64,000 nucleotides of DNA from Deltaproteobacteria bacterium HGW-Deltaproteobacteria-12 (GTDB taxonomy: Bacteria; Desulfobacterota; Syntrophia; Syntrophales; Smithellaceae): positions 1 to 64,000 of the forward strand of contig PHBK01000005.1 in NCBI GenBank assembly GCA_002840565.1, given 5' to 3'. The translations under genes were made by a program, and so were the position numbers. Every line of letters begins with the position of its first letter. Position 1 is the first letter of the stretch. Positions 1 to 8,098 of the stretch are shown piece by piece. The notes below the pieces were generated by a model. It had not been told where the DNA came from. It saw only the letters and a program-made list of their open reading frames with translations, and searched no databases.

Positions 1-374
1 TACAAGATAATAAAAGCTGCTGGGAATTTCGAAAAAAAGGTGGTGCCCCTTTTTCGCTGTTTCCTTTAATAAAAAGTTAAAAGAAATTGAACGATATGTG
101 CACGGTATGAAAAATTAAACATTGATTCGGGGCAATATTGGCCGCTATTCTTGAAAGGGCCGGTAGTTGTAATCATCCCTATAATCGCTTGACAAGCAAA
201 AACGGGCCTCCTATACTTCAGCCCGCTGAAAGAAATGCCTTAAAAAGAAAATCCTCTTTCAGAATTTATTAAACTCAATACGCAGCTCATTTTTGCCAAA
301 AAACTTCCCCGGCTAAGATAAAGCTAATGGTTGCAGTTGCCATACAACACACAGGAACAGAAAAGGAATCCATT
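1..374. other. Gene-free leading stretch with promoter and 5' UTR
   Basis: No supportable coding frame is seen here. The stretch holds a sigma70-type promoter at 189-217 and the presumed 5' UTR of the ferredoxin gene that starts at 375. Within the UTR, CTGAAAG (226-232) can pair with CTTTCAG (256-262) across a 23-nt loop; without a T tract this is not a terminator and may only be a weak structure. The first 180 bases are AT-rich and show nothing I can name. Confidence 0.6.
189..217 (+). promoter_or_regulatory. Sigma70-type promoter for the winged-helix ferredoxin gene
   Basis: TTGACA at 189-194 and TATACT at 212-217 are separated by 17 bp, a perfect -35 and a one-mismatch -10. Transcription would start near 224 and give a 5' UTR of about 150 nt before the ATG at 375. 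Confidence 0.7.
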
Positions 375-1439
375 ATGTCAGATGATCTATACAGAAAATT
401 TCGTGACAACTTGAACCAAATGCCCATCGGCTATCCGCCGACGGAATCCGGGGTTGAAATTGAAATACTGAAAAAATTGTTTAGCGACGGGGAAGTGGAA
501 ATCGCTCTGTTGCTAACTCCGTTTTCTGAAACACCGGAAGAAATTGCCCTCCGCACCGGAGTAAAGGAGAGTGATTTGTCACAGCAACTGGAAGCAATGG
601 CAAAAAAAGGATTAATCTTCCGCATACGTCGAAACGGCAAGGTGCGTTATCAAATTGCCCCGTTTATGATTGGAATATATGAATATTCGGTTAAAAAAAT
701 TAATCCGGAACTGGCTCGACTGTATAAAACTTATTATGATGAAGCGTTTCTGGGTGAGTTGGGTATCAGCGATATACCGGGATTTAAAGTAATTCCCATT
801 GAAGAAAATATCCAACCGGACCAGGAACTTCTGCCCCATCATACGCTGGAAAACAAGATCAGGGAGGCACGCCGGATATCGGTGGCGGAATGCATCTGTC
901 GCAAAGAAGCTCATCTGGCGGGGGAAGGCTGTAACCGTCCGCTGGAAACATGTCTGAATTTCGGTGTTGCCGCCGAATATTATATCGAAAACGGAATCGG
1001 CAGGGAGATTGATGCCGATGAAGCTATTGCCATTATCCGGGAAGCGGACCGTGCCGGTCTTGTTCATGCCGGTGCAAATTCCAAACATCTCTCCAATATC
1101 TGCAATTGTTGCCCCTGCTGCTGTGCCTCAATGAAAGGCATTACTTTAAAGGGCCATAACAAACGAAAATACATGAATTCCCTCTATGAGGCAATAATCG
1201 ATACCGATGCCTGCACGGAATGTGAGGCCTGTCTGGAAAACTGTCCTGTACGCGCCATTTCTCTCCGGGACATTATGCAGGTCGATCGAACAAAATGCCT
1301 GGGATGCGGAATATGTGCAGGAAAATGCCCGACAGGTGCTATTGCCGTTATGCTGCGGAAAGATCGTGAAGAGCCATTTGACAAGGTTATGGATATGGGA
1401 ATGGCAGTTCTGGAAGCAAAAAAGATGTTGAAGCCCTGA
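375..1439 (+). CDS. Winged-helix protein with ferredoxin-like two-[4Fe-4S] C-terminus
   Basis: The protein has 354 aa. The N-terminal 100 residues look like a winged-helix/MarR-like domain (EEIALRTGVKESDLSQQLE, followed by an IFRIRRNGKVRYQ wing). A cysteine-rich middle follows (CICRKEAHLAGEGC, then CNCCPCCC). The C-terminus has two classical 4Fe-4S motifs, CTECEACLENCP and CLGCGICAGKCP. The ATG at 375 is preferred over the upstream in-frame start at 327 because AAAAGGA lies 7 bases before it. Proteins of this build are common in anaerobic deltaproteobacteria, but their role is not established. It could be a redox-responsive regulator or an electron carrier. It has its own promoter and is followed by the panC leader. 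Confidence 0.75.
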   Translation: MSDDLYRKFRDNLNQMPIGYPPTESGVEIEILKKLFSDGEVEIALLLTPFSETPEEIALRTGVKESDLSQQLEAMAKKGLIFRIRRNGKVRYQIAPFMIGIYEYSVKKINPELARLYKTYYDEAFLGELGISDIPGFKVIPIEENIQPDQELLPHHTLENKIREARRISVAECICRKEAHLAGEGCNRPLETCLNFGVAAEYYIENGIGREIDADEAIAIIREADRAGLVHAGANSKHLSNICNCCPCCCASMKGITLKGHNKRKYMNSLYEAIIDTDACTECEACLENCPVRAISLRDIMQVDRTKCLGCGICAGKCPTGAIAVMLRKDREEPFDKVMDMGMAVLEAKKMLKP

Positions 1440-1466
1440 TTGCCGAGAAACTTTAATATAATTTGC

Positions 1467-1558
1467 TTGACAAAAAGCAAAATATTTTGTACGAGGGCAC
1501 GAACGCTTGGATCCTCCAAAGGACTGAGACGGAAGGTAAACGAAGCGACATAATTATC
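1467..1558 (+). promoter_or_regulatory. Candidate panC leader RNA (possible pan motif) with promoter
   Basis: TTGACA (1467-1472) with a weak -10 (TACGAG, 1490-1495) could start a leader just ahead of a strong terminator and panC. In the leader CGCTT (1504-1508) pairs with AAGCG (1543-1547) around a purine-rich interior containing GGACTGAGACGGAAGG. ACGAG (1491-1495) is complementary to CTCGT in the 5' arm of the terminator (within 1565-1569), so a mutually exclusive antiterminator is possible. The pan RNA motif is known upstream of panB/panC/panD in deltaproteobacteria and Firmicutes. I cannot confirm membership without a covariance-model search. Confidence 0.4.
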
Positions 1559-1592
1559 AAGCCTCTCGTCTAGCGACGAGAGGCTTTTTTTT
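1559..1592 (+). terminator. Perfect intrinsic terminator/attenuator just upstream of panC
   Basis: A perfect stem (AAGCCTCTCGTC at 1559-1570 with GACGAGAGGCTT at 1575-1586) closes on the tetraloop TAGC and is followed directly by a T run to 1592. The GAGG ribosome binding site of panC begins at 1593. There is no room for a promoter between this hairpin and panC, so panC transcription must read through it, which suggests attenuation rather than simple termination. Confidence 0.85.
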
Positions 1593-1601
1593 GAGGTTGT
1601 G

Positions 1602-2462
1602 ATGAAAATAATTAACTCAATTACGGAAATGCAGTTCTACGCGGAATCTCTTCGTCTTCAGGGGAAGAAAATATCCTTCGTCCCGACGATGGGATATTTT
1701 CATGAAGGCCATCTTGATCTGATGCGAGTAGCGAGAAAAGTCAGCGATTGTCTCGTTGTCAGCATCTATGTCAATCCGGCCCAATTTGGTCCGAAAGAAG
1801 ATTTTTCCAGCTATCCCCGTGATTTTGATCGTGATCATCAGATGGCCCAAACTGTTGGCGTTGATGTGATTTTTTATCCTGCAGACAAAGACATGTATCC
1901 GGATAACTATCAGACATATGTAAATGTGGAGAAAGTGACCAACAATTTATGCGGTATCTCCCGTCCTGTCTTTTTTCGCGGAATAACGACCGTTTGCACT
2001 AAACTTTTTAATATCGTAAAACCGCATTGTGCCGTTTTCGGCAAAAAAGATTACCAGCAATACGTAACAATAAAACGAATGGTTGCAGATCTGAATCTCG
2101 ATTTGGAAATAATCGGGATGCCGACTGTCAGGGAGCATGACGGACTGGCTATGAGTTCCCGCAATGTTTATTTGAAGGAGGATGAAAGACCATCCGCCCT
2201 TACTCTGGTTAATGCCCTTGAATTAGCTCAAAAGCTTTATGACAAAGGGGAAAGAAAATCATCAATAATATTGAGCGAAGCAAAAAAACTGATTACAGGC
2301 GCACCCTTTACGGAGATTGATTACGTCAAGATTTGCGATACAACTACAATGATGGATATTGAGGAAATAAGCGGTGAGGCTGTCATGGCCCTGGCCGTAA
2401 AAGTGGGTACAACAAGACTGATAGACAATCACGTTTTTGGTGAGAAACTGAATGCGCAATAA
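1602..2462 (+). CDS. panC: Pantothenate synthetase
   Basis: Joins D-pantoate and beta-alanine with ATP to form pantothenate, in the cytoplasm, on the route to CoA. The 286-aa length is usual. The nucleotidyltransferase signature appears near residue 28 as PTMGYFHEGH (HxGH-type; the more common version is MGALHEGH) and the KMSKS-like element is AMSSRNVYL; SIYVNPAQFGP is also typical. An in-frame GTG at 1599 precedes the ATG at 1602; the ATG is chosen because GAGG ends five bases before it. It is followed 20 bp later by panD, so beta-alanine supply and use are co-transcribed. panB is not in the window. Expression probably depends on read-through of the hairpin at 1559-1592. Confidence 0.95.
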   Translation: MKIINSITEMQFYAESLRLQGKKISFVPTMGYFHEGHLDLMRVARKVSDCLVVSIYVNPAQFGPKEDFSSYPRDFDRDHQMAQTVGVDVIFYPADKDMYPDNYQTYVNVEKVTNNLCGISRPVFFRGITTVCTKLFNIVKPHCAVFGKKDYQQYVTIKRMVADLNLDLEIIGMPTVREHDGLAMSSRNVYLKEDERPSALTLVNALELAQKLYDKGERKSSIILSEAKKLITGAPFTEIDYVKICDTTTMMDIEEISGEAVMALAVKVGTTRLIDNHVFGEKLNAQ

Positions 2463-2482
2463 GGTCAAAGGAGTAGAAGACG

Positions 2483-2839
2483 ATGCAAAGATTCATGCTA
2501 AAATCAAAAATACACCGGGCAACAGTCACTGATGCCGATCTGCATTATGAAGGCAGTATTTCCATTGATGAAAAACTGATGGAAGAAGCGTCAATGCTGC
2601 CTTATGAAAAAGTGGACATATACGATGTGAATAACGGTGAAAGATTTTCTACATACATCATTAAAGGCAAACGCAATTCCGGTACCATCTGTCTCAATGG
2701 CGCGGCGGCCCGTAAGGTAGCTAAAGGCGATTTAATCATTATCGCCACTTTTGTTTCTCTGGATGAAGAAGAAGCAAAAAAATGGAAGCCCAAATGCGTT
2801 TTCGTGGACGCCAAAAACAAAATAAAGAAAGTAAGCTGA
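2483..2839 (+). CDS. panD: Aspartate 1-decarboxylase precursor
   Basis: Pyruvoyl enzyme that decarboxylates L-aspartate to beta-alanine, the substrate of the preceding panC product. The 118-aa proprotein is the usual size. The self-cleavage site is the Gly-Ser of HYEGSISID (residues 24-25), which would release the pyruvoyl-bearing alpha chain. The supporting Tyr (FSTYIIKG) and Asn (CLNGAAARK) regions are present. The start is supported by AAAGGAG 10 bases upstream. Nothing is unusual. Confidence 0.95.
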   Translation: MQRFMLKSKIHRATVTDADLHYEGSISIDEKLMEEASMLPYEKVDIYDVNNGERFSTYIIKGKRNSGTICLNGAAARKVAKGDLIIIATFVSLDEEEAKKWKPKCVFVDAKNKIKKVS

Positions 2840-2957
2840 CTTGCTTACCTGCTCTTCTTATGTTAAATCAGTTTTGCAGCTTGTATTAAGCAGGCTGAGC
2901 CGGACTTAAATCAGATAGCCAAATCTATCCATAAAATAAACGAATATGGGGGAGTAA

Positions 2958-4382
2958 ATGAGTTTTGCCGAAATTAATAAATCATTAAAATATAAAGTTG
3001 CCGATATAGGGCTGGCCGCCTGGGGACGCAAAGAAATGCAACTGGCGGAAAATGAAATGCCGGGTCTGATGGCAGTCCGTAAAAAGTATGGCCAGAAAAA
3101 ACCTTTAGCGGGTTTAAAAATAATGGGCAGCCTGCATATGACCATTCAAACAGCAATGCTGATTGAAACGCTCAAAGAATTAGGGGCTGATCTGCGGTGG
3201 GCGTCCTGTAATATTTTTTCCACCCAGGATCATGCTGCGGCGGCCATTGCCAAATCCGGAACGGCGGCCGTATTTGCCTGGAAAGGTGAAACACTGGAAG
3301 AATACTGGTGGTGTACGGAACAGGCATTAACCTGGCCTGATGGTTCCGGCCCGGATTTGATTGTTGATGATGGCGGCGATGCAACGCTGCTCATCCATCA
3401 GGGAGTTAAAATCGAGAAGAATCCCCGTATTCTTAAAGAGAAAATTGACAACAAGGAATTTAAAATTGTTATTTCCCGGTTGGCAAAATCATTAAAGCGC
3501 GATCCGCGCCGCTGGCAGAAAGTTGCCGCAAAGATTCGCGGTGTTTCCGAAGAAACCACAACCGGTGTGCATCGCCTTTACCAGATGCAGGCTGCCGGCG
3601 AGCTGCTGTTTCCGGCGATCAACGTCAACGATTCCGTCACGAAATCAAAATTTGATAATCTTTACGGCTGCCGGGAGTCTTTGGTGGACGGGATTAAAAG
3701 AGCAACGGACGTCATGGTTGCCGGAAAGGTCGTGGTTGTTTGCGGTTACGGCGATGTCGGCAAAGGCAGCGCGCAATCCATGCGGGGATTCGGCGCCCGG
3801 GTAATCATAACCGAAATTGACCCTATTTGCGCGCTCCAGGCCGCAATGGAAGGATATGAAGTTAAAACACTGGAAGAAGTCGCCCCCCTGGGCGATATCT
3901 TTGTTACGGCGACGGGTTGCTGTGACGTCCTTACCGGCAAGCACATGGAAATGATGAAGGACGAAGCCATTGTCTGCAACATCGGTCATTTTGACAGTGA
4001 AATAGACATGCATTACCTGGAAACAAATAAATTCTGCAAAAAACAAAACATCAAACCGCAGGTTGATAAATGGACATTGCAATCAGGCCGTTCCATAATA
4101 GTTCTGGCCGAAGGTCGTCTGGTGAATCTGGGCTGCGCCACCGGACATCCCAGTTTTGTAATGAGCAACAGCTTCACTAATCAATGTCTGGCGCAAATAG
4201 AACTGGCAGCTAAGAAGTACGAGATTGGAGTTTATACTTTGCCCAAGAAACTGGATGAAGAAGTGGCCCGCCTGCATCTTGAAAGACTGGGGGCAAGTCT
4301 GTCTAAATTGACCGAGAAGCAGGCCGAATATCTTCATTTGCCTGTCGAAGGACCTTATAAGCCGGAATATTACAGGTACTAA
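2958..4382 (+). CDS. ahcY: Adenosylhomocysteinase (S-adenosylhomocysteine hydrolase)
   Basis: NAD-dependent cytoplasmic enzyme that splits S-adenosylhomocysteine into adenosine and homocysteine and so relieves product inhibition of methyltransferases. The 474-aa length matches the long bacterial form. The NAD-binding fold is clear at about residues 258-275 ([16 protein letters not shown]). [19 protein letters not shown] and [19 protein letters not shown] regions (here [15 protein letters not shown]) are conserved, and the C-terminus KPEYYRY is diagnostic. The start has a GGGGGAG ribosome site. A 118-bp gap separates it from panD, with no clear promoter. It ends at a good terminator. metK, the other half of the SAM cycle, lies at 50 kb. 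Confidence 0.95.
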   Translation: MSFAEINKSLKYKVADIGLAAWGRKEMQLAENEMPGLMAVRKKYGQKKPLAGLKIMGSLHMTIQTAMLIETLKELGADLRWASCNIFSTQDHAAAAIAKSGTAAVFAWKGETLEEYWWCTEQALTWPDGSGPDLIVDDGGDATLLIHQGVKIEKNPRILKEKIDNKEFKIVISRLAKSLKRDPRRWQKVAAKIRGVSEETTTGVHRLYQMQAAGELLFPAINVNDSVTKSKFDNLYGCRESLVDGIKRATDVMVAGKVVVVCGYGDVGKGSAQSMRGFGARVIITEIDPICALQAAMEGYEVKTLEEVAPLGDIFVTATGCCDVLTGKHMEMMKDEAIVCNIGHFDSEIDMHYLETNKFCKKQNIKPQVDKWTLQSGRSIIVLAEGRLVNLGCATGHPSFVMSNSFTNQCLAQIELAAKKYEIGVYTLPKKLDEEVARLHLERLGASLSKLTEKQAEYLHLPVEGPYKPEYYRY

Positions 4383-4431
4383 ATTCAAGGGCGCCGTGAA
4401 TATTTAGATTAATTTCAATCAATTTTAATAT

Positions 4432-4476
4432 AGCCAATATGCAGAAACAAAGAAGTCTGCCTATTGGCTTTTTTTA
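4432..4476 (+). terminator. Intrinsic terminator after ahcY
   Basis: AGCCAATA (4432-4439) pairs with TATTGGCT (4462-4469), and CAGA with TCTG inside, followed by a run of T to 4476. It sits between the convergent ahcY and lptG genes and overlaps the last codon of lptG. Confidence 0.8.
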
Positions 4477-5553
4477 TGTCCGTGTCCGGAAAAATAATGT
4501 CGCACCGACAACAAAAAAAATGATGTTGGCAATCCAGGCGGAAAGAATGGCGGGTAAAATTCCGGACCGTCCCAGAGACATGCTGAAAGCATGGACTATC
4601 CAGTAGGAAAAACCTATTATAATGCCGATGCCGACACTTTGCATGACACCTCCCTGCCGCTCGGATCTGGTCGAAAAAGCTATGCCGATCAAGACCAGGA
4701 TCATGGTAACGAGAGGAAAGGCCAGTTTTCCATGCAGATCAACTACGTATCTCGTTGCATCATAACCTTCGGCTTGAATTTTCCGGACATATTTTCGCAA
4801 ATCAAAATACCCCATTTTTTCCGCATCCTTCTGCATTACTTTAAAATCAGTTGGTTTTTCCGGAAGGGGAATGATCTTTTCTTTAGACCATTCCAATACA
4901 GGGGTGTTGGTATTGTCAAAAGTAGTGGACAGCAGGTTATAAAATACCCAGCGACCATTTTTCCATTCAGCCCTTTCGGCATCGATGCGCTTTTGCAGTG
5001 TAAAATCGGGATTGATATAATTAATAACTATTCCTCTTAAGGTGTCATTGGTAACATCAAATATTTTAAAATTATAAATAGCATTATCTCCATGATACCA
5101 TAACTCATTTTGCTTAAAAGACCCGAATACCTTTTGTTTTTGCACATCGACGATCACAATACGTTCTGCTTTGGCGATGGAGGAAGGAGTAATCAGCTCG
5201 CTGAAATAAAATAAGGCAACGGTGACTGCGGCGACAAAAATAAAAATCGGGGCAGAGAGGCGATAAAGGCTGACGCCGTTGGCCTTCATGGCAATTATTT
5301 CGCTGAATTTGGACAAACTGCTGAAAGTCATTAACGTGGCCAGCAATACCGCCGCCGGTAACATCAGCGAAATGATCATCGGAATCGAAAAAAGGAAATA
5401 TGCCACCATCGAAGAAACGGAGGCATTATTGCTGAGAAACATCCTGATTTTTTCAAAAAAATCCACAATCAAATAAAGCGCGATAAAGGATATGCTCGTG
5501 ATAATAAAAAATCTCAAATATTCTTTGATTATATATTTATCCAGAAGTCGCAA
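4474..5553 (-). CDS. lptG: LPS export ABC transporter permease LptG
   Basis: Inner-membrane subunit of the LptB2FG transporter, which extracts lipopolysaccharide from the inner membrane and feeds it to LptC/LptA. The 359 aa have the YjgP/YjgQ layout: an N-terminal amphipathic segment (RLLDKYIIKEYLRFF) and about three membrane segments, a periplasmic beta-jellyroll domain (about 130-265), then three membrane segments (FPLVTMILVLIGIAFS near 280 onward). The start is a TTG with GAGG about 9 bases upstream. It lies 25 bp downstream of lptF in the same operon. lptB, lptC and lptA are not in the window. Confidence 0.9.
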   Translation of the reverse strand: MRLLDKYIIKEYLRFFIITSISFIALYLIVDFFEKIRMFLSNNASVSSMVAYFLFSIPMIISLMLPAAVLLATLMTFSSLSKFSEIIAMKANGVSLYRLSAPIFIFVAAVTVALFYFSELITPSSIAKAERIVIVDVQKQKVFGSFKQNELWYHGDNAIYNFKIFDVTNDTLRGIVINYINPDFTLQKRIDAERAEWKNGRWVFYNLLSTTFDNTNTPVLEWSKEKIIPLPEKPTDFKVMQKDAEKMGYFDLRKYVRKIQAEGYDATRYVVDLHGKLAFPLVTMILVLIGIAFSTRSERQGGVMQSVGIGIIIGFSYWIVHAFSMSLGRSGILPAILSAWIANIIFFVVGATLFFRTRT

Positions 5554-5578
5554 AGTAAAAACCTCAGTCCTTTGATGT

Positions 5579-6721
5579 TTAATGCCCGATGAAATTTTTT
5601 ATCACTTGCCCGAGAGATATTTCCTTGTACGCCAGGTAAAACAGGCTGACGCCCAGCAGGGCAAAGATCAAATTCGGTGTCCAGACGCCGATCTCCGGAG
5701 AAAGCCGACCGGTTTCCACAAGAGCTTCACCACCAATCCGCAACAAGTAATATAAGGAGACAACAATAATACCTACAGCAAAACCCCTTGATTTTACAGC
5801 CCTGTGACCGGTGATGCCTAACGGCACGGCCAGCAGGGCAAAAAGAATACAGGAGAGGGGAACAGAAAACTTTTTGTGCACCTCAATCGCCAGTTCCCGA
5901 ATTTCTGCCTGGTCCAGGCCGGGCTTTTTCATTTTGCTCAACAGCTCACTCATCGTCATGTCCGTGCTGCTTTTGGCGGCTTCCTGGATGCCGGTTATGG
6001 CATCGGACAAGTTCAGGTTGATATCATAAGTTTTAAAATCAATTTTACGATAATTCTTAAAGCCGGAGCTGACTGTGTGGATCGAACCATTTTCCAGACG
6101 CAGTTTGACAGTTAAAGTTTCCGGATTGGAGACAAGGGATGCTTTTTTAGCGATAATCGTATTGGGCTCATCGGCGAGACGAGTGTCGGAGATGATAACA
6201 CCTTCCATATATTGGCCGTCAATCGGAATTTTTTCCGCGTAAATAACCATCCCCTTGAAATCGGCATTGAACACTTTTTCTTTAATGCCAATGCCTGCAT
6301 TTTGCTGAGCTATATCAAAGAGCAGGCGCTTGGAGGCAAAATTGCTCTGCGGAACCAGGAAGTATCCGATGATGATGGTAAAAGCAAAAGTTAATAAAGA
6401 GGCCAGGGCAATTGGATAATAAAGCTGTGTTAAGCTGACGCCCGATGCCCTTAAGACAGTGATTTCATTGTCGGCGGAAAGCCGGCCCATGGCGATAAGA
6501 ATGGCAATCAGAAGAGCGATGGGTATGGTAAACAGAAGAAAAGAAGGTAAAAGGAAAACAATAAGTTTAACAATGGCAAAAGTATTTATTCCTTTATTGA
6601 CCATTAAATCCATTATTTGCAGCAGCTTTCCCATCAGCAAAACGAAGGTCAGCACAAAGAGAATTATAAGGAAAGGGAAGGCAATTTCTTTAAAGATGTA
6701 ACGGTTGATGATTTTACGCAT
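5579..6721 (-). CDS. lptF: LPS export ABC transporter permease LptF
   Basis: Partner permease of LptG. The 380-aa protein opens with RKIINRYIFKEIAFPF and has membrane segments near residues 15-35, 50-75 and 95-120, a periplasmic jellyroll domain, and a C-terminal membrane bundle (VPLSCILFALLAVPLGI onward). NEITVLRASGVSL, a loop conserved in this family for coupling to LptB, is present. It is the first gene of a two-gene minus-strand operon that diverges from the lipid A modification operon at 6.8 kb. I see no convincing promoter for it in the 80 bp before its start. Confidence 0.9.
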   Translation of the reverse strand: MRKIINRYIFKEIAFPFLIILFVLTFVLLMGKLLQIMDLMVNKGINTFAIVKLIVFLLPSFLLFTIPIALLIAILIAMGRLSADNEITVLRASGVSLTQLYYPIALASLLTFAFTIIIGYFLVPQSNFASKRLLFDIAQQNAGIGIKEKVFNADFKGMVIYAEKIPIDGQYMEGVIISDTRLADEPNTIIAKKASLVSNPETLTVKLRLENGSIHTVSSGFKNYRKIDFKTYDINLNLSDAITGIQEAAKSSTDMTMSELLSKMKKPGLDQAEIRELAIEVHKKFSVPLSCILFALLAVPLGITGHRAVKSRGFAVGIIVVSLYYLLRIGGEALVETGRLSPEIGVWTPNLIFALLGVSLFYLAYKEISLGQVIKNFIGH

Positions 6722-6805
6722 AGTTTATGTTTCTGGTTTTTAATCTTAGGTAACATGTAATGGCCATATTTCTCAAGTAAAACATAAACAAATTATAATG
6801 TTTTG

Positions 6806-6834
6806 TTGACAGTTCCCGGTATTTTGCCTATATT
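6806..6834 (+). promoter_or_regulatory. Near-consensus sigma70 promoter of the envelope/arn operon
   Basis: TTGACA (6806-6811) and TATATT (6829-6834) are spaced by exactly 17 bp. The predicted start is near 6841, leaving a short leader before the ATG at 6869. This placement also argues against an upstream TTG at 6803 as the start of the first gene, since it would lie inside the promoter. Confidence 0.75.
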
Positions 6835-6868
6835 TCACCTCCTTAATAACCAGAGAAAAGAGCGGGCA

Positions 6869-8098
6869 ATGAAAGTTGATACGATGCGCAGGATTGATTA
6901 TTACGTGGGAGTTCCTCTTTGCTTTCTCGGTTCTATCCTGAATAAATTGGCTTTGCTGGCGTCCAAACAAAATATGAAAGCTCCCCGGAACATTCTTTTT
7001 ATTGAATTGTCGGAAATGGGCAGCGCTATTTTGGTTGATCCGGCGATGAGAAAACTGCAGCAAGAAATCAATGCTGCTGTTCACTTTGCAATTTTTAAAA
7101 AAAATAAAGCCAGTTTGGATTTGTTAAAAACGGTTCCGGAAAGAAATATTTATACCATCCGCGAAAACAATATGGCGGCATTTATCTTTGATACCGTGAA
7201 ATTTGTTTTCTGGACGAGAGCAAGAAAGATTGACGCAGTAATTGATCTGGAACTTTTCTCGCGTTTCACCGCTTTGCTCACCGGTTTCAGCGGCGCGCCG
7301 CACAAGGTTGGTTTTCATGCCTATTATAACGAAGGGCTTTATCGGGGAAGTTTCTTAACGCATAAAGTGGCATATAATCCACATATTCATATTGCCAAGA
7401 ATTTCATCGCCCTGGTTAATGCCTTGCTGGCGCCCCGCAGGGAAATTCCCTTTTCCAAAACATTAATAGCCGATGAAGAAATTAAGCTCGCCAAAGCTGC
7501 AATCGGGGACGAGGATAAAAAAAATATCCGGGGTATCCTGGCCGGCTGCTTTGAGGAATATACACCGGAGAAGCACAGAATTATTCTGATAAACCCGAAT
7601 GCCAGTGAGTTGCTTATTCAACGCCGCTGGCCGCCGCAATATTATGTTCAATTAATGAAAAGTATTCTGGAGGCATGCGAGAATGCGCTCATTTTGATTA
7701 CCGGCGATCCGGGGGAAAGGGAGGAAGCCGGGCTGTTGAAAGAGCAGGTAAATTCGCAGCGTGTCATCAATTTTGCCGGGAAAATCACATTTGCTCAGCT
7801 TCCGGCACTGTACAGCATTTCCGAGTTTATGATTACCAATGATTCCGGCCCCGGTCATTTTTCGGCCGTTACGGATATGCCTTCTTTTGTTATTTTTGGA
7901 CCGGAAACTCCGTCCTTATACGGATCGTTGGGCAGGACAACGGCGATTTATGCCGGACTCGCCTGCTCACCATGTGTCAGTGCCGCCAATCACCGTAAAA
8001 CGGCCTGCAAGGATAACGTCTGCCTGCAGGTGATCAAACCCGAGCATGTATTTGCTACGATTAAACCCAACCTAGAGAAGATTAATGCTGAAAGATAA
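6869..8098 (+). CDS. Glycosyltransferase family 9 (heptosyltransferase-like)
   Basis: Probable inner-membrane-associated GT-B enzyme that adds heptose or a similar sugar to LPS core. The protein has 409 aa. The family's C-terminal donor site is visible as NDSGPGHFSAVTDMPS and FGPETPSLYG, and the N-terminal FIELSEMGSAILVDPA resembles the acceptor-side loop of WaaC/WaaF/WaaQ proteins. The C-terminal part has paired cysteines (CSPCVSA...TACKDNVCL), as in several GT9 members. The ATG at 6869 fits the promoter at 6806-6834. It is the first gene of the operon and overlaps the next gene by 14 bp. The sugar specificity cannot be read from sequence. Confidence 0.8.
   Translation: MKVDTMRRIDYYVGVPLCFLGSILNKLALLASKQNMKAPRNILFIELSEMGSAILVDPAMRKLQQEINAAVHFAIFKKNKASLDLLKTVPERNIYTIRENNMAAFIFDTVKFVFWTRARKIDAVIDLELFSRFTALLTGFSGAPHKVGFHAYYNEGLYRGSFLTHKVAYNPHIHIAKNFIALVNALLAPRREIPFSKTLIADEEIKLAKAAIGDEDKKNIRGILAGCFEEYTPEKHRIILINPNASELLIQRRWPPQYYVQLMKSILEACENALILITGDPGEREEAGLLKEQVNSQRVINFAGKITFAQLPALYSISEFMITNDSGPGHFSAVTDMPSFVIFGPETPSLYGSLGRTTAIYAGLACSPCVSAANHRKTACKDNVCLQVIKPEHVFATIKPNLEKINAER

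Noticed and set aside
612..1088. Long open frame on the minus strand opposite the ferredoxin gene
   Set aside because: It lies wholly within a confidently coding gene on the other strand, has no family motif and no ribosome site; it is a shadow frame.
2840..2957. Riboswitch (SAH or SAM type) in front of ahcY
   Set aside because: I looked for the SAH and SAM-II conserved blocks and found none; there is only a short GATAG/CTATC pairing.
4591..5040. 149-codon plus-strand frame opposite lptG
   Set aside because: Antisense to a conserved membrane protein; no motif and no promoter or ribosome site.
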